Shown here: positions 32,105-42,033 of the stretch, in pieces | How the letters are laid out: every line of letters begins with the position of its first letter | Numbering within the stretch: the stretch's first letter is position 1 | Assembly (NCBI GenBank): GCA_017430535.1 | Contig: JAFRMR010000003.1 | Coordinates: 248,001 to 312,000, forward strand | Source: Clostridia bacterium | Lineage (GTDB): Bacteria; Bacillota; Clostridia; Oscillospirales; Acutalibacteraceae | Reading direction: 5' to 3' | DNA: 64,000 bases | The notes under the pieces: generated by a model | Told to the model about the DNA's origin: nothing | What the model saw: the letters and a program-made list of their open reading frames with translations, nothing else | Database searches by the model: none | Translations under genes and position numbers: made by a program

Positions 32105-33631
32105 TTATCCAATCTCGGGTGTTTCGTTCAGGCTTTCAACATAATCGTTGACCATCTTGTTCCTGCGCTCGGAAAGTTCATAGTACATCTGGGCTCTCTT
32201 CTTTTTGGAGATGGGCCAGAGCATTTTGGGAACAATACCCAGGGCACTGGTAACAAGGGGAACAACAGTGCACAGATAGAACAGCCACTTTTTGGTTCTT
32301 GCATCCTGAGTACCGACTTTAAGGCCCTGAACATAACCAACCTTTTTCATGACAAGGTTGTTGATGGTGCCCATAAAGATACCCTGAAGCTTCTGTACAA
32401 GGCCCTTTGCAACGCCTGTTGTTGCCTCCATACGGTAACCGTGCTTCCACTCGCAGTAGTCCATAGCTTCATTCCAGAGGTCGGCGTTAATAACTTTGTT
32501 TACACCGAACAGGAGTTTGCTTAAGAATTCGGTAATACCGTAACCCGTAAGCATGGGCTTGAGTTTAAGATAATTCTTGTTTGTAATACCCAGCAGGAAG
32601 AAACCGAAGGTGACTGCATCACCGTACATATCGGAACCGACCCACAGGAATTTTGAGGAGAACCGTTTACGAAGTGGAGCAACAAAAGCGTAACTTATGC
32701 TGCCAACCGGGCCTGAAATACCGCTGACCAAAGCTTTGAGTGTGTTAATCATTGAATTCTGGCCGAAAACATCTATCCAGTAGTTATCCTGGCTGGTACC
32801 TACACCGAACCCTGCAAGGAAGTCGGAGAGGCACATAAGCAATACGGGATAGTTGGTAAGAATTGCTTTGAACCCCTCTTTGATACTGGGCCTGTCAATA
32901 GACTGGGGAACCCTCTCTTTTGAAACAAGGAAGAACCAAAGGGTAAATGCGGAGGAAATCAGAGCGCAGCCGACACCCATGCCCATAAATATGGTTCTGA
33001 GCTGGATTTTCCACCTGCCGGTTGTGACCATATCATACATAAAACCGAAAATGTATCTCGGCATATCCTCGCCCATATAACCGGTAAGAAGTTCCGCAAG
33101 GGTAATCAGGCGCACACGTTCATTGGGGTTGGGGGTAATGGTGCTCATATATCCGCTGCGGGCAACTCCGGTAAATGTGTTTGCGGTTTCTGTAAATACG
33201 CTGAACACATAGTAGAAGATGAGCTTGGGAACATAAGTGGCCGCAGAGCCGGGGAAAAAGTAAGGGATAAACCAGTAAAGAAGACCTATAAGGGTCATGG
33301 GAATCTGGAAACCCACAAGATAGGGGCGGAATTTACCTATACGGGTACGGGTATTATCAACTATTGCAGAAATGAAAGTATCATTGATAATATCCCAGGC
33401 GCCGGTGAAAATACCGACAATAGCGGCTATGTTGAAGTCAATTTTAACAACATCCCAGATAAACCTCTGGCTGTAGCCGTTGATATTGAAGGTGTTGGAC
33501 CAGTCATTGAAAAGATAGGCAATGGTTTCTTTGGTGCCGATATAGTTAAAGCTTCTGTAAACATTGCCGTCCTGCATCTTTTCCTGAGCAGATATTTTCT
33601 CATCGGTAATCTGAGTATTCTGATCAGACAT
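32105..33631 (-). CDS. GPH-type sugar:cation symporter
   Basis: A 508-residue MFS/GPH transporter with about 12 helices. Typical features are the GTKETIAYLFNDW start, FTGAWDIINDTFISAIVDNT and RTRIGKFRPYLVGFQIP. It is normal in length, unlike the tailed relative at 9980. It probably imports a glycoside or uronide; in this operon a phosphorylated or decorated sugar is possible. The ATG overlaps the end of the upstream gene by 8 bp, with GGAGGTGG as ribosome site. Confidence 0.9.
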   Translation of the reverse strand: MSDQNTQITDEKISAQEKMQDGNVYRSFNYIGTKETIAYLFNDWSNTFNINGYSQRFIWDVVKIDFNIAAIVGIFTGAWDIINDTFISAIVDNTRTRIGKFRPYLVGFQIPMTLIGLLYWFIPYFFPGSAATYVPKLIFYYVFSVFTETANTFTGVARSGYMSTITPNPNERVRLITLAELLTGYMGEDMPRYIFGFMYDMVTTGRWKIQLRTIFMGMGVGCALISSAFTLWFFLVSKERVPQSIDRPSIKEGFKAILTNYPVLLMCLSDFLAGFGVGTSQDNYWIDVFGQNSMINTLKALVSGISGPVGSISYAFVAPLRKRFSSKFLWVGSDMYGDAVTFGFFLLGITNKNYLKLKPMLTGYGITEFLSKLLFGVNKVINADLWNEAMDYCEWKHGYRMEATTGVAKGLVQKLQGIFMGTINNLVMKKVGYVQGLKVGTQDARTKKWLFYLCTVVPLVTSALGIVPKMLWPISKKKRAQMYYELSERRNKMVNDYVESLNETPEIG

Positions 33632-34748
33632 TATCCGTTGCCACCTCCAATTCTGTAATGTAAACGGTCAGATCATCGGTATAAGTGTGACCGTCATATT
33701 CAAACTTCATATTGATTATAAGCTTCTCATCCGGTGCCGCAAGCTTTTCCGCCGCGGATTTATCAACAGTCATAACACCGTCTTCATCAATAGAAACAAG
33801 GTCTTCCTCTGAAGGAGTGAAAGTAAGCTTGTAATCTTCTTTTGTTGCTTCTGCATTTACGGTAATCGATGCCGGCAGAGCTTTCATATCATCGGGCTTC
33901 ACCGTCATTGACTGCTGAGTGAAATATGCGCCGTAATAATTGAAATTAACAATTTCATTAGTTTCATAGGGCAGCTCAACATCAAAGGTTTTATCCTTAT
34001 AGAGCTTTGCATACTCATCCTTTAGGGTTACGGTGGCCTTTACCGTGTATTTTTTATTAAGAACAGAAGAAATAAGGTGATCGCGGATTCTGTCAATCTT
34101 ATAATCGGCTCTGGCTTCATTGAGGATGAATTCAGCTTTATCAACGGTAACGGCATCGGAAAGAAGGCTGCAGATTTCCTTATAAGTTTTGCTCTTTACT
34201 ATTGAATCGGTATTTATAGTTTCGGGATTCAGGGTGAAAGAAACAAAGTAATAATCGTCATCCGATACATTGCCGTTATCATCTCTTCTGCCCTGCTCGG
34301 CAGTGAATCCGGAAATTTCATCGGCCCTTATTCCGATTTTCGGAGTGTAGTCCGCTTTTGACATAAGCACGGCGTTTTCATTTGGATAAACAGCCTGTAT
34401 CTGCCCGGCTGCATTATCGCGGATATATGAAACAACGGCTTTATCATTTTCGGAAAGAGGCGAAACAATATCGCCTGCAAGGTTTACATCCGTATGCCAG
34501 GATCCTTCAACATCATCTGCCGCGCAAGCGGATGAAAACAGACCGTAAACATATCCGTAAAGCGCTGCTTTATTTTGGGGAAGCTGGGTAACTGACTGGC
34601 GGGGAGGATCTTCTGGCGGAGTAAACTTCGGCTTATTCAGCTGCTTTTTGGCATAAAGGGTAACAGTTGTAAAACAGGCACCGATAAGAACGGCAACGAT
34701 AAGAATAATCAAAAAGATTTTCTTTCCGTTTCCTTTTGCTGCACTCAT
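33624..34748 (-). CDS. Membrane-anchored extracellular protein, unknown
   Basis: A 374-residue protein with one N-terminal helix (about 10-31) and a large outside part. Two regions can be seen: about 60-240 (KAALYGYVYGLFSSACAADD, then FVSFTLNPETINTDS), and a C-terminal Ig/cadherin-like beta domain (about 285-370, YDGHTYTDDLTVYITE). Not recognised. It overlaps the zinc-ribbon gene by 4 bp (ATGA) and the transporter gene by 8 bp, so the three proteins are made together and may form one envelope complex. Confidence 0.7.
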   Translation of the reverse strand: MSAAKGNGKKIFLIILIVAVLIGACFTTVTLYAKKQLNKPKFTPPEDPPRQSVTQLPQNKAALYGYVYGLFSSACAADDVEGSWHTDVNLAGDIVSPLSENDKAVVSYIRDNAAGQIQAVYPNENAVLMSKADYTPKIGIRADEISGFTAEQGRRDDNGNVSDDDYYFVSFTLNPETINTDSIVKSKTYKEICSLLSDAVTVDKAEFILNEARADYKIDRIRDHLISSVLNKKYTVKATVTLKDEYAKLYKDKTFDVELPYETNEIVNFNYYGAYFTQQSMTVKPDDMKALPASITVNAEATKEDYKLTFTPSEEDLVSIDEDGVMTVDKSAAEKLAAPDEKLIINMKFEYDGHTYTDDLTVYITELEVATDNV

Positions 34749-35611
34749 AACTCTTTACCCTCCTCTTCTGCCTTAAGGGCTTCTTCAAGGGCTTTAAGCC
34801 TTTCTTCGTGCTCAGACTCGCTCTCAAATATAGGTATGGGCAGATCATCAAGATTAACCTCACCGGTGCGAACCTTCTTAAGGAGCTCTTTTCTCTTGGG
34901 ATCAAACTCTCTGTAAGTGGGCTCAATGCCTTTTTTGAGCAAGGTACTGTTAAGCCAGTACATTACAAGAAAAACAGCGAAAGAAGCAAGTGCTCCGAAG
35001 CCGATTGTCAATACGGAATGACCTACCGACTTGCCGAGAAGGCAAAGAACTATTACGGCAATCTGTGTAAGAACAGAAATAACTGCACCGATAAGAGAAA
35101 TATTTTTCATTGCTTTTGTGCACCGGGTAAGGCTGAGAAACCCAAGCAGATAAATACCGAATATTATCAGATCAATAACGGCAATAATTATGAACAAAAG
35201 CAGAACAATGCAGATATAAAGAGTAGCCTTTGAAAACATTGAGGAACCGATAAATTTAGGCAAATTCAGAAGCATTCCGTTACCGATGCTCTGAACAAGA
35301 CCAATGATTCCCACAGAAAACGAGCCCTCAAACAAGGGCACATGGTAACGGGTGCCGGCATAGGGAATCATAAGAACAACAACCGAAAGAATTACCGCAA
35401 TAAGCCTGGCTACCTGAAGTTTGCCGCCGATAAACTCCGCTTTTATGCGGGCAATTACCATACGGGCCACACCGGCCTCAAGCTCAGTGCGTTTTGCATC
35501 CCGCATAAGACCGTCATTCTGGGTGTAGTAAAGAATATTGACGCCGCAATGCTTGCAGTTCGGCTTAAGATCGTAAAAAGGAATTTCCATACCGCACTTG
35601 GGACACTTCAA
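34745..35611 (-). CDS. Zinc-ribbon multi-pass membrane protein, unknown
   Basis: A 288-residue protein with an N-terminal zinc ribbon (KCPKCGMEI, then CKHCGVN), four to five membrane helices (about 65-225) and a charged, acidic cytoplasmic tail. It contains no enzymatic motif. The ribbon plus helices layout is common in uncharacterised Clostridia proteins thought to be scaffolds or sensors. It is tightly coupled to the anchored protein downstream (4-bp overlap) and 22 bp from the secreted phosphatase gene. Confidence 0.7.
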   Translation of the reverse strand: MKCPKCGMEIPFYDLKPNCKHCGVNILYYTQNDGLMRDAKRTELEAGVARMVIARIKAEFIGGKLQVARLIAVILSVVVLMIPYAGTRYHVPLFEGSFSVGIIGLVQSIGNGMLLNLPKFIGSSMFSKATLYICIVLLLFIIIAVIDLIIFGIYLLGFLSLTRCTKAMKNISLIGAVISVLTQIAVIVLCLLGKSVGHSVLTIGFGALASFAVFLVMYWLNSTLLKKGIEPTYREFDPKRKELLKKVRTGEVNLDDLPIPIFESESEHEERLKALEEALKAEEEGKEL

Positions 35612-35633
35612 AACAAATCACCTCAATTTGTAC

Positions 35634-36659
35634 TTATATTTCAATAAAGTCGAATAAACCGACAATAATATTTGCAAACCTTACAAACAGGGTAACAAAA
35701 AGCTGCTGCATTTTATCCTCGGCCGTGGCGGGATTCTCTGCAACGGTCTTTTCACGGCTTTCGCCGAAAAGCCCGTCGGGAACCTGAGAAATAAAGTGCT
35801 CCGGCTTCTCAATACCAAGCGCGTAAAGAGCTATGGCAGATACATCACGGTTATGCACTCCTTCGCCAAGCTGAGTTTTATTTACTGAGTGACCCGCAAC
35901 TGCAAGCACCGCTACACTCTCATCCCTGGACTGGCCGCCGTGGCCGTTTTCATTTTCGCCGTGATCCGCCACAACAATAAAAAGGCTGTTTTTCATAAGC
36001 CCTTTTGCCTCAATGGCGTCATAAATGGTGCCCAGGTTTTTATCCATGGTTTTTATTGCATCATAATACTCATCGCTGTAACCGCCGTAAGTATGGGCGG
36101 CATGATCGGCATCATCCAGCTGAACAAACATAAGCTTCGGCACATTGAAAGACTGAATGTTGCTTACAACCTCATCAACAATCATTGGGTCGCTCTGGCG
36201 CCATATTTTTTTAACGCCCAGATCGTTTTCGATTATTCCGTGATTAATATTCATCCAGTGGCTTGCCGAAACAAGCTTCGCATTGGGATCCGCCTGACGG
36301 ACATAATAGAAGATTGTGTTATTGGGAGTATCCGAACCGCGCTGAGGCTGTTTGTAATCGGTATTTTCATTTGTAAAACCGTGTGTTTCATAGTCAACGC
36401 CGGTAAGAATGGAACCCCAGTTATTCGCACTGATTGTAACATATTCGGTAACAGATTCGTGGGTATAAGCGTTATCGGCAAAAATACGGTCAAAATTGGG
36501 GCTGTCGATTTTTGAAAATGCTGCGCCGGCACCGTCAATACCGATAATAAACACATGCTCATAAGCACCGAAGCTGTTATAGCTCTCTGCGGCAAATGAA
36601 ACAGATACGCAGGAAAGCAGAAGCATAAGCGCAAGTGCCAGAGAAATAAGTTTTTTCAT
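35634..36659 (-). CDS. Secreted alkaline-phosphatase-superfamily hydrolase
   Basis: A 341-residue exported enzyme of the alkaline phosphatase/phosphodiesterase/sulfatase superfamily. AAGGAG selects the ATG at 36659. The signal peptide covers residues 1-23 (ends SVSFAA). Metal motifs are FIIGIDGAGAAF, TISANNWGSILTG (carries the likely Ser/Thr nucleophile), QLDDADHAAHTYG, VVADHGENENGHGG and GVHNRDVS. It could act on phosphodiesters, phosphonates or sulfates. The last 20 residues are hydrophobic/amphipathic (LFVTLFVRFANIIVGLFDF), in line with the tails of other secreted proteins here. Confidence 0.88.
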   Translation of the reverse strand: MKKLISLALALMLLLSCVSVSFAAESYNSFGAYEHVFIIGIDGAGAAFSKIDSPNFDRIFADNAYTHESVTEYVTISANNWGSILTGVDYETHGFTNENTDYKQPQRGSDTPNNTIFYYVRQADPNAKLVSASHWMNINHGIIENDLGVKKIWRQSDPMIVDEVVSNIQSFNVPKLMFVQLDDADHAAHTYGGYSDEYYDAIKTMDKNLGTIYDAIEAKGLMKNSLFIVVADHGENENGHGGQSRDESVAVLAVAGHSVNKTQLGEGVHNRDVSAIALYALGIEKPEHFISQVPDGLFGESREKTVAENPATAEDKMQQLFVTLFVRFANIIVGLFDFIEI

Positions 36660-36676
36660 TTCAATACTCCTTTTTA

Positions 36677-38197
36677 TCACACAATATCTATTGAAATCCC
36701 GTTTGTCATATAGGTAAATGTTACCCTGACAATCGAATTATCTGCGGGAATAATCAATTTGCTTTTACCGCCGCTGCCGGAATACGGGAAACCGTGATTT
36801 TCGGAAACGCAGGCGGAAAGCGTACCCCAGGTTGAAATACCGAAATCATATTCGCCGGCAAAGGGAATAATAAAGCTGAGAGAATACCTGCCTTCGCCGA
36901 TATAATACATTCTTGTAATTTCGCTGTTTGAGTCGTTTTCGGTTGCCCCTACATAAGGCTGAAAACTGCCGTAGAGCACAACCTTTTCGGGAAGGCGAAC
37001 CCCTGTTTCGGGATCGTCAATATCTTTGCCGCCGTAATCTAGCATGGAAGGATTACAGAAAGCTCGATATTTGCCGTATCCCTCACTGATAAGATTTTCA
37101 ACGGCATCCTCTTGGGAGAAACCGCCCGGGCAGGCTTCAGACCGGTTATTGAGCTTATAAACACTGTCATTGCCGTCCCCTCCGGTGCCTATGCCCCGCA
37201 TAAGAGGAAAGGCGAAAAATCCGTCCGGGTTGTTTATTGCAGTCCACTTATAGGAATAATCAAGAAAAGCGTTGCGGGATTCTTCATCCTGGCAAGCAAA
37301 CCAGGAAATCTGGTCTCCTCCCCACCACTGATTCCAGGCAAGTTCTTCATAGCTCTGGTGCTCACGGGCCCATAAATCCCTGCCGCCCCAGTTATCGTAT
37401 TCATACAGGAAAGGCAGAGCTTTTTCATATACGCCTTCGGGGGAAATACCGCCGCCGGATTTTCCCTCCCTGACAAGCACAAGCTTCTCACCTTCACGGT
37501 CAAGAACGGGATAGCGGGTAAAAGGCATTGCGTTATAATCAAGCAGGCTTTTGCCGTTGACTACGAGTGAATGAGAATGAGCGTCAAATATTACTTTATG
37601 CCTCCTGGCGTGTATGCGACCGTATTCACGGAGCATTCCGATTACCTTTGAAATTGCTTTATACGCCCGGTCGTAACCTGTATAGAGATGAATCTGGCCC
37701 ATATGAAACGCTTCATAACCGCAGTTTATGTAATTTACGCCGCGGTAATAAAACCACATCTGAGTTTCCTGCTTTGAAATATCCGGCATATTTGACCATG
37801 CACCGGAATCTGCAGGGAAAAGGCAGGCATCATAATCAAAGAACCTGTCCTCATAAGGCAGACCGAAAGCTTCAAAAACAAAACGGGGCACTTTTACGCT
37901 CTCAACATCTTCACGGTAAACAACCTCAAAGATGCAGGCCTGAAGTATAATCTCAGGGTCGGCATTATGGATTTTTTCTGCGGCCGCTCTGCATTTATCA
38001 AAGTGCTCTTCATCGGGCATTGACGCCTTCCATATTCCGGCGGCTCTGCCGAGGAATTTGATGCCGGTTTTAAGAATTACCCTGATATCGTCATCAAGGG
38101 TATCGCTCATTGAAATCCACTGAGCCGAAGCGGCGTGTGAGAGGTAGTATTCCAGCACACTGCGGGGCATTGAGCCGTCAAAATATCCCTGCGACAT
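36677..38197 (-). CDS. Unknown protein, glycosidase-like
   Basis: A 506-residue cytoplasmic protein. AAAGGAG 6 nt upstream selects the ATG at 38197. It is rich in Trp, Tyr and acidic residues, with blocks such as LGRAAGIWKAS, HARRHKVIFDAHSHSLV, WNQWWGGDQISWFA and FFAFPLMRGIG. This recalls TIM-barrel sugar-binding enzymes but matches no family I can name. The last 110 residues look like a beta-sandwich (YSLSFIIPFAGEYDFGIST). It is co-transcribed with the secreted phosphatase (18 bp) and the HD gene (11 bp). Confidence 0.65.
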   Translation of the reverse strand: MSQGYFDGSMPRSVLEYYLSHAASAQWISMSDTLDDDIRVILKTGIKFLGRAAGIWKASMPDEEHFDKCRAAAEKIHNADPEIILQACIFEVVYREDVESVKVPRFVFEAFGLPYEDRFFDYDACLFPADSGAWSNMPDISKQETQMWFYYRGVNYINCGYEAFHMGQIHLYTGYDRAYKAISKVIGMLREYGRIHARRHKVIFDAHSHSLVVNGKSLLDYNAMPFTRYPVLDREGEKLVLVREGKSGGGISPEGVYEKALPFLYEYDNWGGRDLWAREHQSYEELAWNQWWGGDQISWFACQDEESRNAFLDYSYKWTAINNPDGFFAFPLMRGIGTGGDGNDSVYKLNNRSEACPGGFSQEDAVENLISEGYGKYRAFCNPSMLDYGGKDIDDPETGVRLPEKVVLYGSFQPYVGATENDSNSEITRMYYIGEGRYSLSFIIPFAGEYDFGISTWGTLSACVSENHGFPYSGSGGKSKLIIPADNSIVRVTFTYMTNGISIDIV

Positions 38198-38208
38198 CTT
38201 TTCTCCTT

Positions 38209-38796
38209 TCACTTCTGCTTTTCCGAAAAAATATAACCGAAGAGTGCCTCATATTCTTTATATGCCGAAAATGCTGAAAGTTCCTTTGTGTATTCAAGCA
38301 CGGATGCGTGGTACCACTTCTGCTCTGAAGGATTCTTTTCATTGAACCGCTCAAAAACTTTATTGCCCTCTTCGGCAAAGGCTCTTGCAAGCGCCCTCAT
38401 ATTTGACACCTTATCTGCAACCCAGAGTTTTTTAACTTCAATATCGTTGCAGTTTTTCAGCTCTTCAAGAGACTCTTCTTTCCTGATTTTCCAGGTAAGG
38501 CGTGGATCAATCCCCTGCCTTTTATCCTCTGTTTCGCAGGCAACAAGATATGCTATTCTTTCGCCGAAAGTGCTTAAGATTTCTTCAGCTGTAACCGGGG
38601 TGTCTTCAACTGTATCGTGCAAGACTGCGGAAGCAAGGGTATTATAATCACCGGTCATAGTGCCTAAAATTGTCATAACCTCCAGAGGATGAAGGATATA
38701 GGGTGTGCCGTCTTTTCTCTTTTGGCCTTTATGGGCCTCAAAAGCAAAATCCACGGCTTTCTTTAAAATATCTTCCATTGCGTTCACCATTCGCAT
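38209..38796 (-). CDS. HD-domain hydrolase, MESH1/SpoT-like
   Basis: A 195-residue protein with the HD fold of SpoT/MESH1 (p)ppGpp hydrolases: AHKGQKRKDGTPYILHPLEV, the HD pair in AVLHDTVEDT, and the second-half metal Asp in VADKVSN. The synthetase domain is absent. It may degrade alarmones or related nucleotides in the cytoplasm; other HD substrates are possible. The ATG has GGAG 4 nt upstream. First gene of the long - strand operon. Confidence 0.85.
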   Translation of the reverse strand: MRMVNAMEDILKKAVDFAFEAHKGQKRKDGTPYILHPLEVMTILGTMTGDYNTLASAVLHDTVEDTPVTAEEILSTFGERIAYLVACETEDKRQGIDPRLTWKIRKEESLEELKNCNDIEVKKLWVADKVSNMRALARAFAEEGNKVFERFNEKNPSEQKWYHASVLEYTKELSAFSAYKEYEALFGYIFSEKQK

Positions 38797-38917
38797 AAAA
38801 CTCCAATTGTTATAATTTTATCACAATTATTATATAATATCATTTGTAAAAATATTAGAATATCTGCCGCTTAAATGGTGCAATTTGCATATGCTGTAAT
38901 GGTAACCAAATATTACA

Positions 38918-38946
38918 TTGACAAAAGAATTCCGGTTATATATTAT
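38918..38946 (+). promoter_or_regulatory. Promoter of the GH106-like/ABC/GH43 operon
   Basis: TTGACA (38918-38923), 17-bp spacer, TATTAT (38941-38946). Confidence 0.8.
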
Positions 38947-38988
38947 AATTATGTATAACTATCGGCAGCGATACTGAGAGGCGATAAA

Positions 38989-41900
38989 ATGCTTTATCCT
39001 AAAAATTCCAAGTTAAATTCCGATGATTCCCTTTTCAGAAATCCCACCTCGGAATACAGAGGTACTCCCTTCTGGTCCTGGAACGGAAAACTTGATACCG
39101 ATGAATATCTGAGACAGATCGAAATATTCAAGAAGATGGGCTTCGGCGGCTTTCACATGCATGTGAGAACAGGTCTTAAAGAAAGGTACCTGAGCGACAG
39201 ATTTATGGATGTTGTCAGGCAGTGTGTTGACAAGGCAGAAGATGAAGATATGCTTGCCTGGCTTTATGATGAGGACCGCTACCCTTCCGGCGCCGCCGGA
39301 GGATTTGTAACCGAAAACCCGGCTTATGTTCAGAAAAAACTGCGCATCACGCAGAAGCTTTCGGATAAAAGCGCGGATAACGGCTATCCACGGCTTATCG
39401 CCTGCTTTGACATAGTTAAAAACAACCGCGGCTTCCTTACGGAATACCGTGTTATTGCTCCGGATGATGAAACCCGCGGTGAAAAATGGTACGCCTACCT
39501 TGAACTGATGGAAAATTCCTCCTGGTATAACAACCGGGCCTATGTGGATACCCTGAAAAAGGAAGCAATTGAAAAATTCATTGCAATTACTCACGAAAAA
39601 TATAAAGAATGTGTCGGCAGCCGTTTCGGCACCGTAATCCCGGCCATTTTTACGGATGAGCCACAGTTTTCCCGTAAACAAAGATTTAAAACATCCTTTG
39701 ATAAAACCGAATGCACCTTACCCTGGACTGATAATTTATGCGAAGGTTTTGAAGAAAAATTTGGATTAAGTTTAACAGAACACATTCCGGAATTATTTTG
39801 GGAACTGCCCGACGGCAGAATATCAAAATGCAGATACATTTATCATAATTATGTGTGCGACAGATTTGTTGAAGCTTTTTCTGACACCATAGGAGACTGG
39901 TGCAGTAAAAACGGTATTTACCTCACGGGTCATGTTATGGAGGAATCCTCCCTTGAAAAGCAGACCTGTGCAGTGGGCGAAGCTATGAGATCGTACCGAA
40001 GTTTCGGCATACCCGGAATAGATATGCTCTGCGCATCATTTGAATTCACAACCGCAAAGCAGTGCCAATCCGCCGCAAATCAGTACGGCCGTGAAGGTAT
40101 GCTTTCCGAGCTGTACGGCGTTACGGGGTGGGATTATGATTTCAGAGGTTACAAGCTGCACGGCGACTGGCAGGAATGCCTTGGCGTTACCGTCAGGGTG
40201 CCGCACTTAAGCTGGGCTTCAATGGGAGGCGGAGCAAAAAGAGATTACCCTGCCTCAATCAGCTATCAAAGCCCCTGGTGGACTGAGTATTCAGCTATTG
40301 AAGACCATTTTGCGAGAGTCAATACTCTTATGACCCGTGGAAAACCTGTAGTGAAAGTAGGAGTAATTCATCCCATTGAAAGTTACTGGCTTAAATTCGG
40401 CCCCGAGGATATTACATGGGAAGCCGGGTCGGAAATGGATGAAAAATTCAATAATCTTACTCAGTGGCTTCTCAAAAACAATATAGATTTTGATTATATC
40501 AGTGAGGCTCTTCTGCCTGATTTATGCCCGGTGGGCAGTCACCCGTTCAAAGTGGGCAAAATGGAATACGATGCAGTTATTGTACCCGGCTGCCTTTCAC
40601 TGAGAGAAACCACCATAGACAGACTTGACCAGTTCAGGATTCTTGGCGGCAAACTGATATTTATGGGCTCTGCCCCGGAAATCTGTGACGGTGAAAAATC
40701 CGGAAAAGGAATACAGCTTTACGGCGAATCGGTAAACATCCCATTTGACAGAGACCTGCTCCTTGCAGAGCTTGAAGAATACAGAACAGTAAAAATCACA
40801 GATTGTGACGGCAGCATTACAGGAAAATATATTTACAATCTGAAAAAAGACGGTGACTTTCTTCACCTGTTCATTTCACGCTGCTGTGAACCGGATAACA
40901 AATACGCAGCAAACGAAAATAACCTGCTGATACAGATTAATGGAAGCTATATCCCCATACTTTACAATACAATTACAGGCGAAACCGAAAACCTTGTTTG
41001 CGAATATAAAGACGGATACACCGTAATTTCCCAAAAGCTGTACGACTATGACAGCCTGCTCCTGAAGCTTGTACCCGGGAAAACTCTCAAAAAGCCAAAG
41101 GCCGAAGATGAAACAAAATCAAAACCGGTTGCCGTGCCCGATAAAGTTGAATATGAGCTTTCGGAAGATAATGCACTGCTGATTGATATATGCGAATACT
41201 CCCTTGACGGCGGAGAATTCAGAAACCCGGAAGAAATACTGCGGCTTGATAATATCTGCCGTGAAGAGCTGGGCTTTGAGCCCCGTGGCGGTCACTCCGT
41301 TCAGCCCTGGGCGGCAAAACCGGAGCCGGCAACTCACTTGCTCACACTTCGCTACAAATTCAGAAGTACGGTTCATTATATCGGAGCTCACCTTGCTATT
41401 GAAGAGCCGGAAAGTGCCGAAATATATTTCAACGGTCAGAAAGTCAAATCATCACCGGACGGCTGGTGGACGGATAAAGATATTAAAACAGTTCCCCTGC
41501 CTGCAATTGCCCCCGGCGATAATCTGCTTGAAGTTATCCTTCCTCTCGGCAGAAACACCAACACAGAGTGGATGTATATACTTGGCAGATTCGGCGTTGC
41601 GATTGAAAACGGCAAAAGCGTTATCACAAGCCTGCCATATAAGCTGAAATTTGAATCAATTACCGAACAGGGTCTCCCCTTCTACGGCGGAAATATAAGC
41701 TATATTATCCCCTTTGAATGCGGGAGCGGGGTTTCAATAAGGGCAGGCGAATACCACGGCGCTCTGATTACAGCAAAGGTTGATGATAAACCCGCAGGCA
41801 GAATTATATATCCGCCTTACAAGCTTACCGTAAACAATTTAAGCGAAGGCAGCCACTGCCTTAAGCTTACCTTATTCGGCAACAGAGTAAACTGCTTCGG

Positions 41901-42033
41901 CCCGGTTCACAGGACTGTGGACGGCGGCTGGCTCGGCCCGGATTCCTGGAAAACACAGGGCGACCAGTGGACATACAACTACTGCCTTAAAACCATCGGT
42001 TTAACCGAAAAGCCTGAAATAGAGGTAATATGA
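38989..42033 (+). CDS. GH106-like glycoside hydrolase
   Basis: A 1014-residue cytoplasmic protein. The N-terminus (FWSWNGKLDTDEYLRQIEIF, then FGGFHMHVRTGL, WLYDEDRYPSGAAGG) matches the group of GH106 (alpha-L-rhamnosidase) relatives, with the barrel continuing through AIFTDEPQFS, GHVMEESSL and ELYGVTGWDYDF. A Rossmann-like middle (YDAVIVPGCLSLRE) and C-terminal galactose-binding beta domains (about 795-880 and 925-1000) follow. Acid residues in TDEP and MEES are candidate catalysts. The sugar is unknown. It overlaps the ABC gene by 4 bp. Confidence 0.75.
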   Translation: MLYPKNSKLNSDDSLFRNPTSEYRGTPFWSWNGKLDTDEYLRQIEIFKKMGFGGFHMHVRTGLKERYLSDRFMDVVRQCVDKAEDEDMLAWLYDEDRYPSGAAGGFVTENPAYVQKKLRITQKLSDKSADNGYPRLIACFDIVKNNRGFLTEYRVIAPDDETRGEKWYAYLELMENSSWYNNRAYVDTLKKEAIEKFIAITHEKYKECVGSRFGTVIPAIFTDEPQFSRKQRFKTSFDKTECTLPWTDNLCEGFEEKFGLSLTEHIPELFWELPDGRISKCRYIYHNYVCDRFVEAFSDTIGDWCSKNGIYLTGHVMEESSLEKQTCAVGEAMRSYRSFGIPGIDMLCASFEFTTAKQCQSAANQYGREGMLSELYGVTGWDYDFRGYKLHGDWQECLGVTVRVPHLSWASMGGGAKRDYPASISYQSPWWTEYSAIEDHFARVNTLMTRGKPVVKVGVIHPIESYWLKFGPEDITWEAGSEMDEKFNNLTQWLLKNNIDFDYISEALLPDLCPVGSHPFKVGKMEYDAVIVPGCLSLRETTIDRLDQFRILGGKLIFMGSAPEICDGEKSGKGIQLYGESVNIPFDRDLLLAELEEYRTVKITDCDGSITGKYIYNLKKDGDFLHLFISRCCEPDNKYAANENNLLIQINGSYIPILYNTITGETENLVCEYKDGYTVISQKLYDYDSLLLKLVPGKTLKKPKAEDETKSKPVAVPDKVEYELSEDNALLIDICEYSLDGGEFRNPEEILRLDNICREELGFEPRGGHSVQPWAAKPEPATHLLTLRYKFRSTVHYIGAHLAIEEPESAEIYFNGQKVKSSPDGWWTDKDIKTVPLPAIAPGDNLLEVILPLGRNTNTEWMYILGRFGVAIENGKSVITSLPYKLKFESITEQGLPFYGGNISYIIPFECGSGVSIRAGEYHGALITAKVDDKPAGRIIYPPYKLTVNNLSEGSHCLKLTLFGNRVNCFGPVHRTVDGGWLGPDSWKTQGDQWTYNYCLKTIGLTEKPEIEVI

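Noticed and set aside
39013-39681. A 222-codon open frame on the minus strand
   Set aside because: Antisense of the GH106-like gene; no ribosome site and shadow-like composition.
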